Positions 44,380 through 52,830 of a stretch of 64,000 bases of DNA are shown here, piece by piece; position 1 is the first letter of the stretch; each line of letters begins with the position of its first letter. The notes beneath the pieces are model-generated. The model saw nothing but the letters and a program-made list of their open reading frames with translations. It searched no databases and was not told the DNA's origin. This DNA is from Aquisalimonas sp. 2447. Lineage in GTDB: Bacteria > Pseudomonadota > Gammaproteobacteria > Nitrococcales > Aquisalimonadaceae. The position numbers were made by a program, and so were the translations under genes. The stretch lies in NCBI RefSeq assembly GCF_012044895.1, contig NZ_CP050695.1:2324501-2388500 (forward strand), read 5' to 3'.

Positions 44380-46380
44380 TTATTGCTGGTTCAAGCCGGC
44401 GAGCTGCTGTTCCAGGAACTCACCGGTCTGCTGAAGCTCCGACACCAGGCCGTCCAGGCGGCCGAACTGCTGGTTGTAGCGCGCCTCCACCTGCTCCATG
44501 CGGTCGTCCAGGCGCTCGCGGCCCTGCGCCACGCGCTCCAGGCGATTGTTCAGGCTGTCCGTCTGGCTGCCGATGACACCATCGGCGCCAAGGAACCGGT
44601 CCAGGACCCGATCCACCCCCGCCAGTGACCCCCGCGAGAACGCCAGAGTCCCCAACTCACCGAAAGCATCCGGCTGGGTATCCAGGCTCAGGCCGGCCGC
44701 GGGGCCGTCAAAGGCGGTGAGCTGCAATCCCTCGCCGGTGGCCTCCACGCCGCCGATGGTGCCCTGGACATCGCTCCCCGCCGTGCTGGTGGCGTCATCC
44801 AGGGACAGCCGATCGCGCAGATCCGCCCCCACGTCCTCGAAGGCGATGGTGGACTCTTCACCAAAGCTGTTGGAGCGGATGCGCAGGGAGCCATCCTCCA
44901 GGGCCTCCACCTCGACACCCAGGCCGCCGCTGCGCACCGCCTCGGCACCGTTGATGGTACGGGCGAGTTCGGCGGCCAGCTCGTCGGCGGAGTTGATCTC
45001 GCCGCCGGGCAGGTCAAGCAACTCGGTACGTTCGCCGTCCACGATCACGCGGAAACTGCTGTCAGCATCGTCCGGGTCGAAAGGGAATTCACCCGTGGTC
45101 AAATTCTCCAGGGAACCGCGGGTGGCGGCCTCGGTGACTTCCACGTCGAACCGCCCCGGTTCGGCGCTGCCGCTGGCGCTACGCAGACTGAAGCCGTCGC
45201 CCTCGACCAGCCCGGTGGACTGGGAAAACAACGCCTCCACCGCGCGCGGGTCCTCCTGCAGGGCATCTTCCAGCCGTGCCTCGTCCAGTTCCAGGGTGCC
45301 CTCTCGGGTGGTGAGAATGCCCACGTCCGCCAGGGAACGAACGGCGCGTCCCTCCAGCTCATCCAGGGGCTGAGTCAGTTCATTACGCAACTGGCTGGTG
45401 AGGCCGCGCAGCAGCGGGTCACCGTTGAGTGGGCCGCTTTCCTCGGTTTCGGGGTCGAAACGCGTGAGCTCGTTGATCTGGGTCTGCAGCTCGTTGAAAC
45501 CTTCAACAAAGGCTTGCACGCCCTCGGCCGCCCCGCTGCTATCCTCGGAGACGCTCACCGTGGCCGGGCCATCGGTGGTGCCGTCCAGGGTGATGCTGGT
45601 CCCGGGGAGAATATCGTCCAGTTCGTTGGAGCTGCGGGTGATGGCCAGGCCGTCCACGCTGAGCTCCGCGTCCTGTGCACTGCGATTCAGCAATGCCGAT
45701 GCGGCGTTATCCTCGTTGAACGCGAGGGCTTCCAGCTGACCACCAGCGTCGTCCGCATCGACATCCACCACGAAGCCGCTGTCGGCACCGGTATCCGTGG
45801 AGTTGAACACCAGCCGGTCCTGGGTGCCGTCATTGACGATACTGGCGCGCACGCCACCATCGGCCGCGTTCACCGCGTCGCGGATCTCTTCCAGGCTGCT
45901 CTCGGCGGGATCAATGTTGATGGAGACGGTGCCGCGGCTATCGCTGGGCGTGAAGTCTTCAACCCCCCCTTCCTCACCCGGCGTGACTTCACCGAAGCGG
46001 AAGGTCAGGCTGCCGCCGCCGAGCTGCTCGTCCCGCTCGACGCCCTCGGGCCCCACGGCGAGGCTCTGGCCCCGGGCGAGCTGTTGCACGTCCAATTCCA
46101 CACTACCCGGCTCCGCATCATCGCCGGCGCTCACGGAGACGGCGTCACTGGTGCTGTCGGCGGCGATGGTCTCGAAGCCGCCTTGGGCGGCCTGCACCGC
46201 CTCGCGGAACTGACCCAGCGCGGATTCCACCTGCCCCATGGCGGAGAGCTCCGTCTCCAGGCGCTCTTCCTGACGGTTGAGCCGGTTTTCCTGGGGCGCG
46301 CGTTCCGCCTGCACCAGATCATCCACGATGCCGCGGATATCCAGCCCAGAACCGACGCCCAGCGAGCTAATGGTGGACAT
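44380..46380 (-). CDS. fliD: Flagellar filament cap protein FliD
   Basis: 666 residues, longer than the usual 450-480. The N-terminal domain starts STISSLGVGSGLDIRGIVDDLVQAE, and the C-terminal coiled coil ends with LNNRLERVAQGRERLDDRMEQVEARYNQQFGRLDGLVSELQQTGEFLEQQL, both canonical. The extra length is in the exposed middle, which is very rich in Asp and Glu. It caps the filament and folds flagellin. GAGAGGAGG precedes the ATG. Confidence 0.95.
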   Translation of the reverse strand: MSTISSLGVGSGLDIRGIVDDLVQAERAPQENRLNRQEERLETELSAMGQVESALGQFREAVQAAQGGFETIAADSTSDAVSVSAGDDAEPGSVELDVQQLARGQSLAVGPEGVERDEQLGGGSLTFRFGEVTPGEEGGVEDFTPSDSRGTVSINIDPAESSLEEIRDAVNAADGGVRASIVNDGTQDRLVFNSTDTGADSGFVVDVDADDAGGQLEALAFNEDNAASALLNRSAQDAELSVDGLAITRSSNELDDILPGTSITLDGTTDGPATVSVSEDSSGAAEGVQAFVEGFNELQTQINELTRFDPETEESGPLNGDPLLRGLTSQLRNELTQPLDELEGRAVRSLADVGILTTREGTLELDEARLEDALQEDPRAVEALFSQSTGLVEGDGFSLRSASGSAEPGRFDVEVTEAATRGSLENLTTGEFPFDPDDADSSFRVIVDGERTELLDLPGGEINSADELAAELARTINGAEAVRSGGLGVEVEALEDGSLRIRSNSFGEESTIAFEDVGADLRDRLSLDDATSTAGSDVQGTIGGVEATGEGLQLTAFDGPAAGLSLDTQPDAFGELGTLAFSRGSLAGVDRVLDRFLGADGVIGSQTDSLNNRLERVAQGRERLDDRMEQVEARYNQQFGRLDGLVSELQQTGEFLEQQLAGLNQQ

Positions 46381-46497
46381 GCAAACCTCCTCTCGTGACC
46401 GGCGGCAATCGCCTGCCGGTCGCCGGCATGTTACTGCCGCGGGATGCGGCGTCGATGCCGGGTATTGCTGTCGCTACCGACCCGGCAGCCGTCTTTC

Positions 46498-46513
46498 TGC
46501 AAGACCCCTGCCG
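46498..46513 (-). promoter_or_regulatory. Possible sigma-54 promoter upstream of fliD
   Basis: CGGCAG-N5-TTGCA on the minus strand with correct GG-N10-GC spacing and two mismatches in the -24 box. It lies overlapping the end region before fliD, about 105 bp before the expected leader ends at the fliD ATG. Confidence 0.4.
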
Positions 46514-46532
46514 CCTCGGCAACGCGATCTGT

Positions 46533-46877
46533 TCAGGCTTCCGCCTCGAACAGCAGACCGCGGACTTCTTCCAGGCTTTCCGCCACGGCCATGAGCTTCT
46601 CCGGCGGAATCTGGCGAATCACTTCCTCGGTGGCGGAGTCCTTCACGGTGACGATGATGCGGCCGGACTGATCGCTGACCTCGAATTCGAGATCGCGGCT
46701 GACCATCTGTGCATTCTCGTTGAGGCGATCCACCGCCTCTTCCACCTGGTCCGGGTCCATGGGCTCGACGGGCCCCTGATTACCAAGCTCCGGAGAGGCA
46801 CTCCGGTCACCGCTCTCGTTGCGGCTCACCGCGCCCGGATTGACCAGACCGGCACTGACGAATTCAAGCTTGTCCAT
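46533..46877 (-). CDS. flaG: FlaG family protein
   Basis: 114 residues from the ATG at 46877 (GGAGAATGGAAGG upstream). The C-terminal FlaG domain reads VEEAVDRLNENAQMVSRDLEFEVSDQSGRIIVTVKDSATEEVIRQIPPEKLMAVAESLEEVRGLLFE. Its role is unsettled; mutants in polar flagellates have altered filament length. It stands between fliC and fliD as in Pseudomonas and Vibrio. Confidence 0.93.
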   Translation of the reverse strand: MDKLEFVSAGLVNPGAVSRNESGDRSASPELGNQGPVEPMDPDQVEEAVDRLNENAQMVSRDLEFEVSDQSGRIIVTVKDSATEEVIRQIPPEKLMAVAESLEEVRGLLFEAEA

Positions 46878-46906
46878 CCTTCCATTCTCCACAGGAACCG
46901 AAGGGA

Positions 46907-46933
46907 GCGGTACCCGGTCATCCCGGGTACCGC
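46907..46933 (-). terminator. Strong hairpin after fliC
   Basis: An 11-bp perfect stem (GCGGTACCCGG with its complement) and a 5-nt loop, about 20 nt after the fliC stop. No T-run follows, so it may trim or protect the fliC transcript 3' end and let only part of transcription reach flaG-fliD. Confidence 0.6.
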
Positions 46934-46952
46934 CCATTCACCCCGAAGGGCT

Positions 46953-49190
46953 TTACTGCAGCAGGCTCACCACGTTCTGGGGAATCTGGTTGGCCTGGGC
47001 CAGCACCGAGGTACCGGCCTGCTGGAGGATCTGCGCACGGGTCAGATCCGCCGTCTCGGAGGCGAAATCGGCATCCACGATGCGGGAGCGGGCGGCCGAC
47101 AGGTTCTCCGACCCGACACTCAGGTTGGCGATGGTGGACTCGAAGCGGTTCTGGGTCGCACCAAGATCCGCCCGCAACCCGTTCACCTGGTCAATGGCGA
47201 AGTCCACGGCCACCAGGGTCTCGTTGGCCGCGTCGCGGCTGATCACGCCCAGGTCGTTGAGCGAGCGCCCGTCCGCCTCGGCATCGGCATTCAGTTCGAC
47301 ATCGACCACCTGCTCACCGTCGACATCCGCGGCCAGGGACACCGAGAAGTCCTGCCCGCGCTCACCGGAGAAGACAATGTCGTTACCATCCGCCGTCAGA
47401 TTCGCCTGGACGCCCGTCTCGGCCGATTCGGCGTTGATCTGGCCGATCACGTCGTTCAGGGAACTGGCGTCCTCGATGGCAACCGCTGTGCCGTTGACAT
47501 CCGCCTCGAAGGTCACCGTCTCGCCCGCGGCAAAGCGGTCGTTCAGGGTCTCGATCTCGGCGCTGCTCAGATCCGTCTCGGCAGTGACCTGGTTCTGCCC
47601 ATCCTCAATGTCCAAATCGAAGTCGAACTGCTCCAGACCGGCGTTCGTAATGGTCAGTTCATCTCCGGAGCCTGAAACGCTGATCTGCTCATTGCCGGCT
47701 TCCTCCTGCACGGTGGCCTCGATGGCAGCTGCCAAGTCGGTAATGCTGCTGCCTTCTTCGACGGAGAACTCGAACTCACCAACACCATCGATGGTGATTG
47801 TTCCCGTGGCTCCGGTCGAGATATCGAAGTCCGCGTTCTCAGCGGCAAGATCGAGTTCAGTTTCCTGTGCGGCCGCAGCATCCAGCGTCAGATTAAAGTC
47901 GTCGCCCGTCGTGCCATCCTGATCGAGCTGAAGCGAATCGAGAGAGAATTCCTCGAGGGTTGTATTTTCAAAGGTGATATTATCACTAGTGCCAGTATCT
48001 CCGTCTACCCCGAAATTCTCGATTCCGTCGATATCCTGGAGCTCCGAGGCATCACGAATTGCTGCCTGCAAAGCGCCAGCCAGGTCATTGGAATCATCGA
48101 ACTGTTGTCCGTCAATACCGGCTGCATCGGCAAGATCCACTGTCACGCCACCGAGGGTGACTTCAAAGCTTTCGACGGTTACTGGATTCTCAGCTCCTCC
48201 CTGATCGAAATCCCCATCATTCGTATTGATCCCGCCAGCGGAAACATCAACTGTGCCTGTCTCCGCCTCAGCTCCATCGACGTCCTCGTTATTGAAGTTG
48301 ACTTCTTCACCATCACCGGTGCGAAGGTCGGCCCCGAAATCGACGGAGTCCGTTGTCAGGTTCGTGACCGAAACGGTGTTGAGAGAGGGGTTAGAAGTTA
48401 CTTCGAAATCGTCGGCATCCAGAACACTGTCATCAGCGATTCCATCGCGGATCGCATCGGCGATAAGGCCCATTTGCGTTTCCGAATCCTCACCATCGAG
48501 ATCCGCCTGCGCAATTTCGATATCGATCGTCCGACCGTCGATCTCCACGCTACCGGTCAGGTCGCCCTCGTCAAAGGCGACGTCACTGAAATCCAGCGAC
48601 GCTTCTCCTCCAGCAACGCGGTCCACCTCGGTTTCACCCAGGCTCACGGCGTCGCCGGCACCGGTCTGGGTCAGCACGGCTCCGAGCTGGCTACCCCGGG
48701 AGTCCGCACCGTCCACACCGATGGTCTGCCCGGCATTCGCGCCCACCTGGAAAATGAGCTCTTCGAGATTGCCGTCCAGGACATTCTGGTCGTTGAACTG
48801 CGTAGAGGCGGCGATCCGGTTCACCTCTTCGATCGCCTGCTGCACCTCCTGATCCAGCGCCTGCCGGTCGGAGTTGGAGTTGGTGTCGTTGGCCGCCTGC
48901 ACCGAGAGTTCGCGCACCCGCTGGAGCAGGTTGCCGATCTCGTCCAGGCCGCCCTCGGCGGTCTGGGCAAACGAGATACCGTCGTTGGAGTTGCGCTGCG
49001 CCTGTTCCAGGCCACTGATCTGGGCGCTGAAACGCTCGGAGATGGCCAGGCCGGCGGCGTCGTCACCGGCGCTGTTGATGCGCAGCCCGGAGGACAGGCG
49101 CTCCAGGGAGGTCTGCAGGCCGCCCTGGGACTCGTTCAGATTGCGCTGCGCGTTAAGCGACGCAATGTTGGTGTTGATTACCTGAGACAT
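46953..49190 (-). CDS. fliC: Flagellin FliC, large acidic type
   Basis: 745 residues, against about 280-500 for most flagellins. The N-terminal D0/D1 (about 1-170) starts SQVINTNIASLNAQRNLNESQGGLQTSLERLSSGLRINSA, and the C-terminal D1/D0 (about 650-745) ends with NLSAARSRIVDADFASETADLTRAQILQQAGTSVLAQANQIPQNVVSLLQ; both are classic. The ~480-residue centre is made of beta-rich segments very high in Asp and Glu, including flagellin-IN-like repeats (TGTITIDGVGEFEFSVEEG). The central DNA (about 47600-48500) is visibly lower in GC than the ends. Transcribed from a sigma-28 promoter at 49273-49299. Confidence 0.96.
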   Translation of the reverse strand: MSQVINTNIASLNAQRNLNESQGGLQTSLERLSSGLRINSAGDDAAGLAISERFSAQISGLEQAQRNSNDGISFAQTAEGGLDEIGNLLQRVRELSVQAANDTNSNSDRQALDQEVQQAIEEVNRIAASTQFNDQNVLDGNLEELIFQVGANAGQTIGVDGADSRGSQLGAVLTQTGAGDAVSLGETEVDRVAGGEASLDFSDVAFDEGDLTGSVEIDGRTIDIEIAQADLDGEDSETQMGLIADAIRDGIADDSVLDADDFEVTSNPSLNTVSVTNLTTDSVDFGADLRTGDGEEVNFNNEDVDGAEAETGTVDVSAGGINTNDGDFDQGGAENPVTVESFEVTLGGVTVDLADAAGIDGQQFDDSNDLAGALQAAIRDASELQDIDGIENFGVDGDTGTSDNITFENTTLEEFSLDSLQLDQDGTTGDDFNLTLDAAAAQETELDLAAENADFDISTGATGTITIDGVGEFEFSVEEGSSITDLAAAIEATVQEEAGNEQISVSGSGDELTITNAGLEQFDFDLDIEDGQNQVTAETDLSSAEIETLNDRFAAGETVTFEADVNGTAVAIEDASSLNDVIGQINAESAETGVQANLTADGNDIVFSGERGQDFSVSLAADVDGEQVVDVELNADAEADGRSLNDLGVISRDAANETLVAVDFAIDQVNGLRADLGATQNRFESTIANLSVGSENLSAARSRIVDADFASETADLTRAQILQQAGTSVLAQANQIPQNVVSLLQ

Positions 49191-49272
49191 GTTGTTTCTC
49201 CTGCGTTTGTCCTGCGGTGCTGCTGCACCGGTTCATCGGTTTGTAACCGCGAGATGTTGTCTCTCGGGCGGG

Positions 49273-49299
49273 TTAACGGCAGGGGTTGGGGGGACTTTA
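49273..49299 (-). promoter_or_regulatory. Sigma-28 (FliA) promoter of fliC
   Basis: TAAAGTCC (49299-49292), 11 bp, GCCGTTAA (49280-49273): consensus TAAAGTTT-N11-GCCGATAA with three differences and exact spacing. The start would be near 49265, giving a leader of about 75 nt with AGGAG before the ATG. Confidence 0.88.
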
Positions 49300-49400
49300 G
49301 GGGTTGCGGGCGGTTTTTTGTGACGGGGCTCACAAAACCGGGGTTGGAGAGGTCGCGGCCTGCGCCGCTCCTACGGTGGGGCATGGTCGTGACCGGGCTC

Positions 49401-49492
49401 GTAGGGCGGACGTTCACGTCCGCCGTCAATCGACATGCAAGCCGAGGTGGCTCATCGAAGGCCGGATCGGCGGACGTGAACGTCCGCCCTAC
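49401..49492. repeat. 92-bp double-hairpin element, both arms of the GGACGT type
   Basis: Left GGCGGACGT-TC-ACGTCCGCC, right GGCGGACGT-GA-ACGTCCGCC, ending CCTAC. The interior GACATGCAAGCCGAGG shows it belongs to the main family. It lies between fliC and the NfeD-like gene. Confidence 0.9.
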
Positions 49493-49521
49493 GCGGGTGG
49501 TCGAGATGCCGGCCGCGCGAT

Positions 49522-49947
49522 TCATTCGCGGGTGCCGGGATCCGGGGTGACGGTGAGGATGCGGCCTTGGGTGGACTGGACGCGGATGGGGGTGCCGTTG
49601 CGGATGGGGTCTGCGGCGCTGCGGGCGCGCCAGAATTCGCCGTTGACCAGGACCAGGCCGCGGTCGGTGATGTCGGAGTGGGCGCGGCCGCGGGCGCCTT
49701 CCAGGGTGGGCACGGGCTGGCCGCGGATGCCGGACTGGAGCGCGGGGCGGTAGAGGGGGTAAAGCGCGGCGTCCTTGGCGACCCAGATGACCATGACCCA
49801 GGCGGCAGTGCTCCGGGAAATCCACCCCCAGCCCAGCAGCATGTAAAGGCCCGCACCGAGGACCAGAATGCCGGGAACCTGGATCAGAATGTAACGAATC
49901 AGTGGTCCGTAACCGGATGTTCGGTTTCGTGACTCAGGTCCGGGCAT
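49522..49947 (-). CDS. NfeD-like membrane protein
   Basis: 141 residues from an ATG preceded by AGGATG. Two transmembrane helices (about 15-40 and 48-65) are followed by an OB-fold NfeD C-terminal domain: PTLEGARGRAHSDITDRGLVLVNGEFWRARSA. Short NfeD proteins usually partner stomatin-like (SPFH) proteins or ClpP-class NfeD proteases; neither is adjacent here, so its role is open. Confidence 0.75.
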   Translation of the reverse strand: MPGPESRNRTSGYGPLIRYILIQVPGILVLGAGLYMLLGWGWISRSTAAWVMVIWVAKDAALYPLYRPALQSGIRGQPVPTLEGARGRAHSDITDRGLVLVNGEFWRARSAADPIRNGTPIRVQSTQGRILTVTPDPGTRE

Positions 49948-50057
49948 GAATCATCCTGTTCTGTTCTAATGCGGCACTGGAGAAGCATATTCACGCACAC
50001 GCACAGTCACGCATATAACGAGCGGCCATAACAAGAACAGCCGCCGGGAGAGCGTTC

Positions 50058-52730
50058 GTGACGGATCGGCCCGAATCCAGCACGCAGCAACGTCACACCA
50101 TCGTACGCCGGCTGGGTGAACTGGATGAGCGCACGATGGCGCTCATGAGAGATATCACTGGCCTCGCCTCGCGACTGGCCGGTACCGAATTCGCCACCAT
50201 CACGCTGGCTGACGTGGAGGCCATGCGTGTGCGTGCCTGCGTCAGCCTGCAGGACCACGACCTCCCCCACGAGGAAAGCTTCTGCGCGCGAACCGTCACC
50301 GACGACGACCTGGTGATTGTGCCGGATGCGCGCAACGACCCCCGTTTCCGGGATCTGCCCCTGGTGCAGCAGCAGGACGGTCTGCGGTTCTACGCCGGTG
50401 CGCCGCTGCGCAGCCCGGAGGGCCTGCCCTTCGGCACCCTCTGCGTCCTCGACCGAACGCCTCGGGACGGCCTTAACGAAATCGGTCAGCACGTTCTTGA
50501 CCACCTGGCCCGCCTCGCCGCGGCGTATCTGGACAACTACCTCGCCCTCCAGGATGCCCGCCACCAGCGCCAACACCAGGCGGAGCAGGAGCAGATCCTG
50601 GACGCCTTCTCCAGGACCAGCCACAGCGGCTACAGCCTTGCTGATGCCGAGGGCCGTATCCGGCGCATCAGCGGTTTCAGCAGCCACATTCTGGGCTACT
50701 CCCCGGAGGAACTGGTGGGCACCCAGGTCGTCCGGATGGTGCCCGAAGAGCTCCGGGGCACCGTCCGGGAGCAGCATGAGGCGGTGATCCGCGACGGCAA
50801 GCCGCGCTCCGGTGTGTGGAAGTTGATGCACCGCCGTGGCCATTTTCGCTACATGCACATCTCCGGAGAGCGGGTGACCGGGGCAGACGGAGAACCACTG
50901 GTGTTCTCCAGCCTCACGGATGTGACCCAGGACCACCTGCGCACGCGGCTGCGCAACGAGCGCTCGCGACTGCTGGAGCGGCTGGCGCGCAGCTACTCGG
51001 TGGCCGACGTGCTCTCGGAACTCCTGGGCACGTTGCCCCGCTACAGCTCCAACGCCGTGGCGGCCATCGCGGAGTTGAACGGCGAGGGTCTGCAACTGCT
51101 TTCCGCGCCGGCGTTGACGGCAGAGCAGCGCGAGCTGTTCCAGGCGCTGCTGCAACTGCCGGGCAGCCCCGTGGAGGTTATGCGCCAGCGCGACTGGCTC
51201 ACCGCCACGCCGGACCTGCAGCGCAGCAGCACTTACGCGGGCGGGGAACTTGCGGCCCGCGCCGGCTGGCAGGCCATGATCTGGTTCCCCCTGCGCCACC
51301 CGGACGGCAGCCAGCGGGGGGCCATGGCGATCCTGCGCGACCAGCCGGAGCCGTTCGGCGACGATGAGACCGAACTTCTGGCCGATGTGGTGGCTTTGGC
51401 GTCTACCATCCTGGAGACGGGCTCGTTGCTGGAGCGCATGCACTACCAGGCCAACCACGACATCCTCACCGGCCTGGCGAACCGGCGACTGCTCAGGGAG
51501 CGCACCACCCGGGCGCTGGCGGGAGCGCGGCGGGGACGATCCCAGCTGGCCGTGTTCATGCTGGACCTGGACAACTTCAAGATGGTCAACGACAGCCTGG
51601 GGCACGATGCCGGGGACGAGCTACTGAACGACGTCGCCAGTCGGCTGCTGGACTGCACCCGGGACGAGGACACCGTGGCCCGGCTGGGTGGCGACGAGTT
51701 CGTGGTGGTCGCCCCGGAGGTGGACCGGGCCGGCGCGGAGCGGCTGGTGGAGAAACTGATGGCCGCCCTGAGCAACCCGGCCCGCCTCGGCGGCCAGGCG
51801 GTCACGGTGCGGCCCAGCATCGGCATCGCCCTCTCCGGCGTGGACGGTGATTCAGCGGATGCGCTGCTGAGCGCCGCCGATGCCGCCATGTACGACGCCA
51901 AGGCGTCCGGGCGGAACACTTACCGGTTTCACGGGCCGGACATGGACCGGCCCATCGCAACGCGGTTCCAGCTGCAGCAGGAACTCTACCAACCCGAGGT
52001 CCGCTCGCAGCTGGCCACCGAGCTCGACCCGCGGGTCGACCGGCAAGACCGGCTGGTGGCCATGGAGTACATCTCGGTCTGGCATCACCCGGTGCAGGGC
52101 TACATCGACCGCGCCCAGTTGCTGGAGCTGGCCGAGGAGACGGGGCAGCTCCATGTCATGGAACGCCTGATCGTGGAGAAGATGGCGGCAACCCTGCCCA
52201 CGGTACTGAGCCGCAATGCCAACGCGGTGCTCTCCGTGCGCCTGGCCGAGATCACGCTCAAGGACGAGACGTTCCCGGAGCGGCTGGAGCAGTACATGGA
52301 CACCTTCGGCATCGGTCCGCGGCAAGTGGAAGTGGATGTGACCCGCGCGTTCCTGCATCACGACCCGCAACTCATGCAGGGGATTACCGCCCTGAAGTCG
52401 CGACTGCCCGGCCTGCGCCTTGCCATGTACGACTTCGGCGCCCGCGCCGTGCCCATGATCGAGCTCGCCCGGCTGGGCGTGGACACGGCCAAGCTCGCCC
52501 CCGAGTGGCTGAGCCTGCTGACCGGCACCAACACCTCCGAGCGCCGTCGGGCAGAGACGGTTATCACGCACTTCCGCGGCCTTTGCCAGGACATGGACAT
52601 GACCCTGGTGGCGGAAGGTGTGGAGACGCCGGAGCAGCGGGATGCGGCTTGGGCGGTCGGGGTGCATCAGTGTCAGGGGGCGTTGTTCCTTGAGGGGGCG
52701 CCGCTGGAGTCGGACGGTACGTCCGGGTAG
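50058..52730 (+). CDS. GAF-PAS-GAF-GGDEF protein with degenerate EAL domain
   Basis: 890 residues from a GTG at 50058 with GGGAGAG upstream. Order: GAF (about 30-175, SFCART...DPRF...RFYAG), PAS (about 185-305), a second GAF (about 310-450), GGDEF (about 460-620) with active site GGDEF at 544-548 and I-site RDED at 535-538, then an EAL-like domain (about 630-885). The EAL signature is MEYISVW (Glu670-Tyr-Ile), the loop-6 DDFGTG region is YDFGARA, and other metal ligands are changed, although EVDVT and AEGVETPEQ remain. It is thus probably a cyclase, not a phosphodiesterase. It is soluble; the GAF ligands are unknown. Confidence 0.88.
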   Translation: MTDRPESSTQQRHTIVRRLGELDERTMALMRDITGLASRLAGTEFATITLADVEAMRVRACVSLQDHDLPHEESFCARTVTDDDLVIVPDARNDPRFRDLPLVQQQDGLRFYAGAPLRSPEGLPFGTLCVLDRTPRDGLNEIGQHVLDHLARLAAAYLDNYLALQDARHQRQHQAEQEQILDAFSRTSHSGYSLADAEGRIRRISGFSSHILGYSPEELVGTQVVRMVPEELRGTVREQHEAVIRDGKPRSGVWKLMHRRGHFRYMHISGERVTGADGEPLVFSSLTDVTQDHLRTRLRNERSRLLERLARSYSVADVLSELLGTLPRYSSNAVAAIAELNGEGLQLLSAPALTAEQRELFQALLQLPGSPVEVMRQRDWLTATPDLQRSSTYAGGELAARAGWQAMIWFPLRHPDGSQRGAMAILRDQPEPFGDDETELLADVVALASTILETGSLLERMHYQANHDILTGLANRRLLRERTTRALAGARRGRSQLAVFMLDLDNFKMVNDSLGHDAGDELLNDVASRLLDCTRDEDTVARLGGDEFVVVAPEVDRAGAERLVEKLMAALSNPARLGGQAVTVRPSIGIALSGVDGDSADALLSAADAAMYDAKASGRNTYRFHGPDMDRPIATRFQLQQELYQPEVRSQLATELDPRVDRQDRLVAMEYISVWHHPVQGYIDRAQLLELAEETGQLHVMERLIVEKMAATLPTVLSRNANAVLSVRLAEITLKDETFPERLEQYMDTFGIGPRQVEVDVTRAFLHHDPQLMQGITALKSRLPGLRLAMYDFGARAVPMIELARLGVDTAKLAPEWLSLLTGTNTSERRRAETVITHFRGLCQDMDMTLVAEGVETPEQRDAAWAVGVHQCQGALFLEGAPLESDGTSG

Positions 52731-52741
52731 GTGTTGGATTC

Positions 52742-52812
52742 GTAGGGTGCATCTTGATGCACCATGAGAACCTTTCTCGAAGCCGTTGAAGGTGCATCAA
52801 GATGCACCCTAC
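52742..52812. repeat. 71-bp double-hairpin element, GGTGCATC family
   Basis: Left GGTGCATC-TT-GATGCACC, right GGTGCATC-AA-GATGCACC, ends GTAG and CTAC. It lies at the convergent junction of the GGDEF/EAL gene and ppx. Confidence 0.9.
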
Positions 52813-52830
52813 GCGTCCGGGGTGTCGGCT

